This document shows positions 1 through 10,330 of a stretch of DNA of 64,000 nt, in pieces. The notes under the pieces are model-generated. The model was not told where the DNA came from, did not search any database, and saw only the letters and a program-made list of their open reading frames with translations. The position numbers and the translations under genes were made by a program. Each line of letters starts with the position of its first letter. Position 1 is the first letter of the stretch. Source of the DNA: Orobanche coerulescens (Eukaryota > Streptophyta > Magnoliopsida > Lamiales > Orobanchaceae); contig CM065819.1 in NCBI GenBank assembly GCA_033398695.1, forward strand, positions 3,955,501 to 4,019,500, in the 5' to 3' direction.

Positions 1-3000
1 AGTTTAATGATCCGTGTGGTGCACAATATATAGATAGAAAGATACGGAAGTCTAGTTTCCAGAACATCTGACCGTTCATCTATAGACTTCCTAACAAGGG
101 AGTTATCGCTGTTTTAGTTATGAAAGGTTAAGCTGCGCGGAATTTTATTTCCAGCGATTGTGCTAACTTTTGTCCCAACCAACTTGGTTCCCATCTTAAA
201 TTTGCAAGTGGTCTTATGACACATATTTTTCAACCTCTTTTTGGCCGAATTTGCCATAGATGCAGTTTTTGGTATGCGTTGTACGCTAAACTATCATCTT
301 TCAAATGTTGAAAAACAGTTTCCTTGGGGAAGCCCAAAATACGCACCCTTATAAGAAGGTCGAGCGTGTGCATGGTAGTGTTACACCATGCTTGTGTCTT
401 AATTTTGCCCCTTAGGCATATAACCTTGCCATGTTATGCACTCAATATGATAGATCATTTTGATCGTATCTGGTATAAAATCTCTATGTTGTTAGAGTGT
501 TCGCTATGCTCATATTTGTAAAATTTTGCAAGCAAAATTGAGTGCGTATTAAGCTATTTTCAAGGAACACGATATTTTTGGATTTCGGTTTATAAATCCA
601 TTGTGACTATGATGAATAGGTCATCACAATCAATGAGTAGTATAATGCTCAAGTTGTTGAATGCCGAATGGCGTTTTCTAGTCACATATGTTCCGTAACA
701 ATTGAACCATGTTTTGACTCGATGATACATATGCCAAAGTGTATCACTCATAGCATCTCATTATGATTTGTGAGAAATAAAATCTTATGCATCACTTGTA
801 TTGAATATGTGAAAGGAAAAATATTCACGAGTCAATATGGTCCGGCTTGCATCGGTTTGTGTAACCAGAAGATATATTGGGACATTGATATATTTAGGCT
901 TTAATAGTCCGGAGTTTGGACAATTTGATGATCCATATACCACGGTATTGTCATGGACATCATTTTCTTTGAACAAAGAAACTAGTTGGATCAAAGACAC
1001 CAAAGTACGTTGGTGGAGTCATGAGCAGGGCTCATGACCGATGATGATATTTATGTCATCCGCGTCTTGTTATGTGTGACGCCAAAGACCCCCCCCCCCC
1101 AATGATCCTTCTTCACCATATTCATTGATTTAAACCTATTCTTTGGCACGAATAGGAGATGACACCCTCCTATGCTAAAGAGAATAATGTAGCGACTCGC
1201 ATAAGCATGGTGCTGAGTCCTCCCTTTTCACCGAGTCCTTATACATACATGATCATAAGTATTAGCCTAGGTGGTTATGATGCTATGATGGTGTTCACAA
1301 ATGGTCGTACTCAAGTGATAACATTTATATGTTATGTTGTTCCTTTGACAATGATTGATAAGTTGATGAAACCTGAGTTATGGTTGTCCAACTTGCGGAC
1401 CAGTCATTGTAAAGGTCGGTTCACCCACTTTTAGACCAAGTCTTAAAGTGAAATTTTAACAAGTACTTCCTAACATCCAAGGCTACCTTCTCACAAATTT
1501 TGATGCCATTTGGAGACTTGGAAGGAGGTGAACCACTTAAATGAAGTTTTCACATACCACCAGCCGTCCTATCAACTAGTTCGATGTCATTTCAACCGAT
1601 TTCTGACCACAAGGTTGATGGTTTTGGAATCCTAAACACCCGTTTATACATGCTCATGAAATTTTGAGGTGTTTTGGGCTGGTGAAGGGAGTGAAATCTT
1701 CAAGAAAGCACTAGAGGTTCGATAAAACCAACGGCCTATCATCGGTTCAATCGTTTCTTTATGTTCGATCCCGGTGGTGCATGGTGGCGGTTTTGTTGGA
1801 TTCTCAAGACCAGTAGCTACGGTTATGTAGCATCGGTCAACATGTCTTATTCACTTATACCTATCATCATTCAAATAGTTACGAGTGTAACAGTATGCAT
1901 TTTGTTAGCTGGATTGCGTTAACAATGAAAAACCTTTATCGTCCACATGTTCATGTGCCAAAGTGCGTCACCACAACGCATTATGACGGGTTATAAATGA
2001 TGAATATGACATGCGCTTTCACTCATAGTCCGCTTAAAATATACCTTGGCAGAAGATCTCGTAAGTCACTTTGATGAGCCAGTCTTCCCGTCGTTAGGGG
2101 GAGATGTGAACGATCATGTTCGAGTAGAACGACTTGGAATTGTCGTAGTTTGTCCCTACTGTGCCTCACTAAGTTCCCTAAAGTGACGAGATTAAATACA
2201 TGCTGCAAACATGTCTGCAAGGATTGTGTCCGGTCATGGACGTTCGTCACTTATAAATGGTGATATGGTAACACCACAAATTGTGGTAGATGGTGTTACT
2301 AGGCCGTGGATCTCATCGAGTATTGGGATGCCATTTGGTTCGATAAATACTCTCGCTAAGAATGTATGAGAGCTTGGTACATGAAACTTGATCATATGAT
2401 CAAATGAACTCATCTGTCTCATGTGATTCTGGATTATAGTCATCATTGGGGGACGCCTCAATGAATGCCAATCCATAAAGAGTACTCTATGAATAAAGCC
2501 GGTGCATGAGGACGTGGAATGTGAGTTTAATCGAAACATACTTTGTTAAAAATCTACAACGTTGTAGCCTTGGCCTAAAATGGAAACATATGCGACTCCA
2601 GTATAAACAAAGTGGTGCCGACACTCCAAAGATAAGATCTATCTGTATACTTTGTTAAAGCGAGTGAGAGAAGGAGTTAAACTCAACTCTAGCGCGAGGT
2701 TTCTCATGAACGCACTGGAATTGACTACGATGACAGAAACTTAGTTGTGCTATCGTAATGGATGTTATAGCATCCACTATCTTTTCAGTTAGATAGTTTC
2801 CCAAAAACTGACGTGCAGCTTGTGGTTAAATCTTATCTTAGTGGGGAACTAAGTTAAGTGATGGAAGGATCTCGTGGTGGATCAGACTCAAATCAAGTGG
2901 CTCCTGACAATGGAGCGCGTCGACAAGTGATTGTCGGGAACGCATACTAAGTATATACTTTATTTGGAAGAGATATGAAGCTTTTGCGTGTAAAACTAAG

Positions 3001-3804
3001 GGTTTATAGTGATGTACTCTTGTGAGACTAAGAGATTCCGCTAAATCCAAAGTTAAGAATGAAAGGATCTTGGGGACACTTGATTATGCGTATTCATCAA
3101 TCGGTTTAAGGCAATCTAAGGGACGGTTTCCCTAAGAGACGATAAAGTAATGCCTATATGATTCCCAATGACTAGTCGAAGTCATCATAAGACTTGGCTC
3201 ACTTAAGTGATGATGCAGTCTTAAGAGAAAAGTACGGTATTATGTACTCATGTTTGACTCGATGTACTCATTCATAATAATCCGGTAAAGCCACTGTGAT
3301 GATGGCCTAGGATGCGCTCACGTAATGTCTGTGATTGACAAGAAGCTTGAAGCTCGCTCTATCTCGATAAAAAGACACTTGAAAACTGATACCCGAATCT
3401 GCCCAGAATGTGTTGGTCTATCTCCCATATGACTTACAGGGCAGCTCACTTGCTGGAAAATGGTGAAATTGGTACCATTGTAAAGGTTTGTGTCTACTTT
3501 CCAAGGAAACCAACCATTTGATCACATCCATCATGTTGAGTGACATATGACTATTGTTGCAAAGTAGGACAGGATATGTCCGGTAATTTACTGAGTCAAC
3601 TTCGATAGAGCTTTGTGATTTGCTCAGGTCGATCTAGGTTACGTACTATATGTGAATGAAAAGCTATGGGTGTCTAGTTTTCATAAGTTCTTACAGTTTC
3701 ATTGATATCTATTGAATCGAAGAAGTTATGACTGATTTAGTGCCTGGAGGTCAAGACTTTAGAAAACTTGATAAGTCTTTAGCCACTCTGCAATTTGGAT
3801 GTGT

Positions 3805-4165
3805 CGTGCTTTTTTTATCCTTAGACCAAGGTTTGTTTTTCCCATTGGGTTTTCACTTGGTAAGGTTTTTAACGAGGCGACCTATGAGAACATCCATACA
3901 ATGATGCGTTGTACTTCTGTTCAACTTAGACCAAGAGGTATTTTTCCCGCTGGGTTTTTCCTTGGTATAGTTGTGAGGGCAACTTGGCATCTGACTCCTA
4001 TGATTTGAGGTACTCATCAGGGGGAGTCGTTATGTATACATCAGGGGGAGTATACATGACATGTTATCTTGGTGCGTTGCAATCTTTTCCTCATCAAGCC
4101 TTTATTTTTCCCATGGGATTTTGTTTTGGCTTGGAATAGGTTTTTACGAAGGCAACATCTTCTGC
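3805..4165 (+). repeat. Three diverged copies of a 3' non-coding module
   Basis: Copies lie at about 3807-3885, 3925-3995 and 4085-4160. Each contains a T-run, CCC, a TGGG-like core, a GTTTTT or TTGG block and ends near GGCAAC or GGCGACC. The function is unknown. The position just upstream of the polypurine tract matches the 3' untranslated part of a retroelement transcript. Confidence 0.45.
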
Positions 4166-4199
4166 ACCATTGTTGTATTAGTGCTCGACACAGGGGGAG

Positions 4200-4437
4200 T
4201 GTTCCGGGAATTATTATTCCTGTGATGTGTCTTACCTAATACTGATTGTAGATACATAGATGGAATGTTCTAGATCCTTCTAGAGGTAGTAGGATCCTAT
4301 TAGATGTCTTACCTTATCTATAAATCCTATGTATGGAAGGACTCTCATTGTAATGCCTATATAAAGGCCCCTCTATCAGTGTTATGAATACAATTGATTG
4401 ACTCTATTTACAGTCTTTTTACTTTCTCCTGAAACAG
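4200..4437 (+). repeat. Short LTR, copia-type (3' LTR)
   Basis: It begins TGTTCCGGGAA directly after the purine tract. A TATA element (CTATATAAAGG, about 4358-4368) sits where a copia U3/R boundary would be. The 3' boundary is uncertain. TTTACA at 4407-4412 or CTGAAACA near 4437 would both end in CA. The partner LTR is not in the window, so no target duplication can be checked. Confidence 0.5.
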
Positions 4438-4932
4438 TTTTGAATTTTTAAAATTAATTCGTTAAATTATAAAAAATGTTTTGAATTAAAAAATTGTAAA
4501 AAGTAGTAAAAAAACTACTTCAATATGTTTAAGAAAATTCATTTTGAATTCTTAAAATATGTTAACATTAAATTAAATGATGAGAAAAAGAAAAAAATTG
4601 GACTTGGACATATTTGCAAAAATTAGATTATTTTTTGAAATTTAATCTAATATTTTAAAATAAGTTGCTTACGTATCCTAAAAAAATCAAAGTCCACGTA
4701 GTTTTTTTTACTTACCTCTTTACTTTCCTGGTACTTAAAGGTAGGATGATGTGCTCAATCGTCGTGTTGGCCACTCGCCGAAGCTCCCGATTCAGATGAA
4801 GAATCTATCGTCATCCACGGATCATCATCCTCATTCTGTTTGTCCTTTTCTTCCATCCGTCCTTGTTTATGCTTTTCTGCTTGTTCCTAATATTTTTTAC
4901 AAACCAGAATCTTCACAACGTCGGGCGATAAA
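4438..4932. other. AT-rich spacer, no gene recognised
   Basis: This is strongly AT-rich, especially 4440-4700. A 65-codon plus-strand frame at 4751-4948 shows no recognisable domain or splice context and runs into the neighbouring LTR. I see nothing supportable here. Confidence 0.5.
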
Positions 4933-5077
4933 TGTAACACCCACATGATTTACGGAGATATTACTGCGCCGTAGATTCTTTTTGGAGAACCTACCAGGCT
5001 TAGACCAACATAAAACACATTAACAAACAACAAAACCGAAACATTCACACACTTAAAACCAACATCAACTTCAATAC
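4933..5077 (-). mobile_element. Old Tekay-type LTR, 3' end (part 1 of 2)
   Basis: It starts TGTAACACCCAC, the reverse-strand terminus typical of Tekay/Del chromovirus LTRs; the other Tekay LTR families here end in GTGTTACA on their coding strand. The base composition changes sharply at 4933. No primer-site complement lies to its left, so this is the outer end of a 3' LTR or of a solo LTR. The LTR is interrupted at 5077 by the Sirevirus-like insertion and resumes at 17195. Confidence 0.7.
5073..5077. repeat. Target site duplication AATAC (left)
   Basis: AATAC precedes the TG terminus of the 5078-17189 element and is repeated immediately after its CA end at 17190-17194. This proves a clean insertion into the older LTR. 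Confidence 0.93.
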
Positions 5078-6483
5078 TGTAGGTCACAAGTCGTCCAGGT
5101 ACAAGTCTAGAGGGGGGGGTGAATAGACTTGTAGAAACTCTTGAACTCTTTTTCACGAAGAGTGAGTTTCTTCAGCTGATAGTTAAACAAATGACTTGGA
5201 GTCGTTTGTTCTTAAATATATGCGGAAGTCAGCTGATGACGAATAGAAAGCAACTAATGAAACACTTAACAATGAATGCAGCAGTTAAAGTATGATGCAA
5301 TAAAACAAGAATAACGCAGGCAATTATAGTGGTCTCAGAGGTGGGGTAATCCTCTACTAATCCACTTTTCTCCAAACCAGTTGGAGATGAATTCACTATA
5401 ATTCTCAACCAGTGATAAATATTACAGTGATTCAAACCACACTACAACAGCTTCCAACCAGTGGAAATCCGTGCCGTTGTACACACTTGACTGCCTTGCA
5501 CCTCTTGATCCTCGATCCTTGGATGCCTTTACAGTCTTTTACTTCAACCAGTGAAGTACCCCGTACTAAAGATTATAGACAAGAGTTTTTGTCTTCTCCA
5601 ACTAAGAGCTTCTTTAAGTATGAACTCTTAGAACCGCTCTTTTCTCGATGCTATTGATTGCTTTAGATTGCTTGATTGCTTTTATCACTTGAAAGTATGT
5701 TCGCACCGGTAGTTGCTCAGCTTCAAATCTTCGGATATATATAGGTCACGATCTCTGAGCTTTTTCCTTGTAGCCGTTGCAAATCTTTTGAACAAATCCG
5801 TCCGTTGGAGGGAGACTTCATTGTTTAATCTTTCTGAACGTTGCAAGGCTGGATTCCCATTATTTTATTTTATCTTCCGACCGTTGTGAAGACTTCTGCA
5901 TGTGAGCGCCGAATCTTTTGAATATAAAACGATTAAAGTCTTCAAGGTGGGTTTGGATGATTTATTTAAATCATATCTCTTGCGGGAATCACTCCAATTT
6001 GTCTCTTCACGTTGCATGTGTCTTTCCGTAATACTTGACTTTTCAACTCATGCTGACGTGGACTTTGGAGTACTTGACTGACTTCGAGTAGGCTGATATG
6101 CAGCTAACATCTCTGCAGACAGGTCCTCTCGGCTGTTCACTGTTTGTGACTTATCTAATCAGGTGACTTCCCTGAGGTACCTTGGCTGCAGTCTGGTCAA
6201 ACTTCTCTGATAAATTTTGTTGACCAGAGCTACTTTGACTGGACTCGGCTGATCCTCTCTGATGGACTTAGTTGTACTTGGTACTTAACCGATTTTCAGC
6301 CTAACTAATTTTTGGCCTACAGAAGATACTCATTTGGTTCTTCTTTACATTTTGCCAAGTTTTATACTTAACATATTTGGCCTATGGAAGATACTCATTT
6401 GGTTCTTCCTTACATTTTGCCAAGTAATAAACATTTGATTTTATATTAATGACATCATCAAAATCTAACAAGTATTCCTAACA
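5078..6483 (-). repeat. Sirevirus-like 3' LTR
   Basis: It runs from TGTAGGTCAC to TTCCTAACA, 1406 bp. It includes the G-rich block followed by TGAATAG near 5110, widespread in plant Sirevirus LTRs. On the minus strand a TATA element (CTATATATATCC) lies at about 5735-5745. A by-eye comparison with the right LTR finds roughly 17 substitutions and a few 1-base indels, near 98.7% identity, which points to a geologically recent insertion. Confidence 0.95.
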
Positions 6484-6495
6484 AATTCCCCCTAT
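6484..6495 (-). other. Polypurine tract of the Sirevirus-like element
   Basis: The plus-strand AATTCCCCCTAT next to the left LTR is a purine tract (ATAGGGGGAATT) on the coding strand, where plus-strand DNA priming would occur. The 200 bases up to the envelope-position frame (6496-6702) are AT-rich 3' untranslated sequence. Confidence 0.8.
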
Positions 6496-6702
6496 TTTGA
6501 TGATGGCAAAACTTTAAGTAATCAAATGACCAAGTCTGCACTTAAGTGCAAGACACAAACTGAAATCAGTCTAATATTGAGACAACTGGAAATTGTCATT
6601 CAATGCATCGTTATAAAACTTTTCTGACTTGATTATGATTGAAATTTACAAGAAAGTTTTTACAGGTACAGAAAATAAAATTACAAGTACAAAGAAATAA
6701 AG

Positions 6703-9700
6703 TCATCTGCCTCTTCCTCTGCCTCTACGAATAGGCTGTTTGGCAGGTCTGAATGGTTTGGCTCCAATTGGTCTTATCTTGACTGGAGCAAGACCATATT
6801 TCCTCTTCACAACAAGAGCTGCAAAGTTTTGTTCTTGCTGTGATGTAAATCTATTCTCAAGACATAACTGCTTGATTTCTTTTTGAAGCTGTAGCTCATT
6901 TAGCTCATTGTCCAGACGGGTTGGCGCTTCCTCTGCTCTGAATGAGGGAATCATAGGATAAGCGTTTTGTCCCTTAGCATGCTTCTTCAGAATAGTCCAG
7001 AGTTTTGGGTAAGCTTCTTCCATGAAATTGATGAAGATCTGCTGTGGGGAGAGATTATCATCCTGGAGTATTTCCCAGACGTAATAATCTCTGATAAATT
7101 TCTTCTTTGCAGTTCCCCACATGGGCAGAGCTTCATATGGTATAAACTCCTCAACATACCACAGCTCCTTTCCTTCCCATTCTAGAGTAGGCCCAAAACC
7201 TCCTCTAGTCCTCCTTCTCTTTCCTTCAGGCTGGTCAGCCTGGTCATCTGGATCCGCAGCTCCCTTCCTCTTCAGACTTGAGGGTCCTTCAATCTGAAGG
7301 ACATCTTGCTTCTTATTTGATCTTATCTCCGCCCTTATCTCTCCTTGATTACTTCCTTCCCCCTGAACTCTCTCTTCCCCCTTTTTGCCAGCATCAACAA
7401 GGGTAGTTAATTGCTGCTCCATTTTGCTCATCCAATCAGACATGCCAAATGGCATTCTGTTGTTGGTAGGGGGAGGGGGATGAGGAATCTCTCTCTGCAG
7501 TAGAGTGTCGATCTTGGAATTGATTGATTGAAGGTCAGGAGTGACCTGAGATGTTAGCAGCTCTCCAATTGTATCTTTGACGATTTGCCTGATCAGCTCA
7601 GTCATGGTAGGAGATATCTGAGCTGAGGGAGAGTGCTCTCCTGAGCCTTCTGCAAAAGAGCCACTAGACTGCAGGCTTCTGTCTGCAGCTGGTAGTTCAG
7701 AGGGGGTTTTCTCCGGGGTCCCTGACCTGGAGTCTTCAGCTAGCTCTGCGTCTAGGCTGGTGTACCGGGCAGGTACCATAGTCCTATCTGCAGCTTCGTG
7801 AATAGGCTCTGGCTCCGGCTCTGGTTCCTTTTCTTCTTCTCTCTCTTCCTCTTTATCCTAATCCTCTTTCTCCTGATCATCTTTCTCCTGATCCTCTTCT
7901 TTTTCATTCTCTTTTTCAGCTCCTGCATCTCCTCCATCATCATCATCATTATCATCATTGTCATCATCCTTGTCCTCTTTTTCTCCTTCATCATCATACT
8001 CCTTTTCATCATCATCCTCCTTGTCTCCATCTTTTTCTACCTCTTCTCCTTCTTCTTCTTCTTCTTCATCAGTCAATTCTTCTGTTTTCTCAATTTCTTC
8101 TGACTGTTTTTCAACTAGAGTGTTTTCTTCTGTTTTTCTCTCTTCCTGCTTTTCTTCTTCTTCTTCAACAACCAAATCAACAACTTCATTATTTCCTTCT
8201 CCATCTACCTCCTCAATTCTAATCTCTTTTTCAACTTCCTCCTCCTCCTCTTCTCCAAAAGAACCATCAAAAATGCTAAGCATGATAGAATGGATAAATT
8301 GGTCCATGTTTGTTTTAAAATGGGACATGAACCAATTATCCTGGAGGATTAATACTAAGTCTGATTCTTTGCAAAAGTGAATCAGAACCTCCTCAGTGGC
8401 TTGGGGATATTCCCAACCACTAGTTGCAATGTAGGTTTGAAGGTTTGAAAATGTCAGAGGTTTGAAAAACTTCCACTCTTCAAAAATATGTACAAAAGAG
8501 TGTTTTAATGCTTGTGGCTTAACAAGCTGGAGTTGTTCAATTGAAAGGTTGAAAGTATTGTTTTCTAGCAGATTAAAGGTATAATCAGCTTCAGGGATAG
8601 AAATTATGAGATCTGCTTCTTCTTCTTCAGAAATGTAGACTGGGGGGGTGAGTACAGGTACAATCCGAGTCTCAAGGGTGCCTGGTGCAGGCAGGTCTTC
8701 TAGATGAATTGGTGATCTGACTGAGGGGCTGGCAAGGTGTTCAGACTGCTCTCCCTCACTAAATTGCAGTTTCCTTGGCCTCTTGGGAGAGGGTTCTGGT
8801 GATGACTGCAGAATAGAAGGTCCTTCAGGGGCTGGTCCCCTTCTCTTAAATCTTACTGCAATGGGAGTGTCGTCGGACTCGGTGTCAGACTCGACTGCAG
8901 TTGCGATATCAGCTGCAGGTCTGTCCGATTCTCCTGATGAATAGTATCTCGGATATGTCCTTGTGCCCGGCAGCTCCTTCAGCATCTGAGCTGCTCTCCC
9001 AGTGCCTCCGAATTTCCTCACCTTCTCGTGGTCCATATGACCAAGCCTTTTATTGGGGTGGAAGGGGTCAGTGTTTCCCTTTGCCACACCAGTCTTCTCC
9101 AAAAACCAACTTAGCTGCGTTCCAAACGCCAGCTTTGTTTTGAACCTCTTCTCATCGTCAAGCCACTCGACTTTGTTGACTTCTCGCACGAGTTGCCTGA
9201 AGATGTAGTCAGCCCAGTCAACTTCTTCTTCCTGAATCAGTGCTCCCAGCACCATAAACTTCGATGACGACAGTTGATCATAACTGCCGGCCATCCCCAT
9301 TATTATTTTGTTGGTAATGTCCAACGCAAAACGGTAAATCCTCTTGAGTTCACTCCTCTTGGCTGTGAATTTCAGTTTTTCCGGGATATTTTCCACCTTA
9401 ATCTTTTTCCAGGTTTCGGCGGCGGATTGCTTGAGAGCTTCGACTGCTAAACCACGGTGCTTCATTCCGAAGACAGTACGGATCGTCTCTCGAGATATGC
9501 TGACTGGTATTCCGCCAACTGTGCTATGAATTCCATCTTGAATCAAATAAGCTTCGCGATAGAACTCGATGACATCCTATTTGAACAGATGTTGTGGGTT
9601 GATGTCTAGAAATGGGTAGATCCCATTAAGCTTCATTGCGCGAATCAGATTAAGCATGTCGTAGTCCTCCAGATTGGCTTCCAATAAGCCTTCAAAGTCG

Positions 9701-9804
9701 ACGACCAACGAGAAAATGATCTGGTCTTTCACCGCCTTCAAATTAACTCCTTCGAAAGATGCCATTTCTGCAAATAGAAGATTTTTAGTGTATTTGGTGT
9801 TCAA
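6703..9804 (-). pseudogene. Envelope-position ORF of the Sirevirus-like element, two in-frame TAG stops
   Basis: A single frame of about 1034 codons runs from 9804 to 6703, broken only by TAG codons at 9577-9579 and 7858-7860; all three segments stay in register. The N-terminal third (residues about 15-330) resembles the plant transposon-protein domain often found in extra ORFs of plant retroelements. A strongly acidic Glu/Asp tract follows (about 7860-8200). The C-terminal part ends in an Arg-Gly tail (6703-6725) after a basic KRRR segment. I see no convincing signal peptide or transmembrane segment, so envelope-like describes its position only. In soybean SIRE1 an equivalent ORF is expressed by amber suppression after pol. 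Here the upstream pol stop is TAA and not in the same frame. Confidence 0.75.
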
Positions 9805-10330
9805 GAAATTTTTGCTCTGAAAAATCTAGGGTTTCTGTAAGCGTAAAGAGTAAAGTGAAAGGTCTTCTTTCCTTATAAAGAAGATGAAAAGATGTTTGTA
9901 TTAATTTATTATATATTTGAAACGGTGGTACGCCTTTTGATATTCTTTTGAATTTCAAATTTGAATCGGTGGCCCAGTTTAAAATTCGACGGTTGATTCT
10001 GATTGGCCACTGTGGAGGTTGATTTAATAGGCGATTGACGCGTGTATTAAAATTGCCACTTGGCTTAGGAAAATATATATTTAACTGCCAGTTGTTAACC
10101 AAAATTAATATAATATTATAGATGTGGCAGATAATAATTAAATATTCAGAGGTCAGTTTAGAAAACTTAGCTGGTCTGATTTGTTGACTGTTGACCGCTC
10201 TGTATCAGGTGAGTTGACTTCTCGCCTGGTATTCTGATCAGCTAGGTTGCTTTGTCCGTCCTTCGTCTTCTCGCCTGCATCAGCTAGGATCTGATTCTTC
10301 AGCTGGGGTCCGTCCTTCCTCTGAAATGCT
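9805..10330 (-). other. Spacer between pol and the envelope-position ORF
   Basis: AT-rich sequence holding a 105-codon minus-strand frame (9785-10102) that overlaps the next ORF and matches nothing I recognise. The pol stop and the start of the next ORF are in different frames. Confidence 0.5.

Larger units (their letters stand above)
1..4437 (+). mobile_element. Non-coding interior and 3' end of an LTR retrotransposon (copia-type, partial)
   Basis: About 4.2 kb without any reading frame resembling gag or pol leads into a purine tract (CAGGGGGAG, about 4191-4199) and a short LTR. The stretch at 3800-4170 carries three diverged copies of a module (thymine run, CCC, TGGG, then a segment ending GAGGCRAC or GGCAAC). 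Such modules are common in the 3' non-coding part of plant copia elements. The 5' LTR lies outside the window. I read this as a non-autonomous or thoroughly decayed copia-type element. An alternative is a non-coding leader and tail flanking a deleted pol. No protein supports the lineage. Confidence 0.5.

Noticed and set aside
7752..8380. Two plus-strand frames (7798-8103, 7958-8380) and a Met/Lys-rich minus frame (7752-8030) at the acidic tract.
   Set aside because: They are alternative-frame readings of the GAA/GAT-rich coding strand of the envelope-position ORF and have only low-complexity Ser, Phe or Lys sequence.
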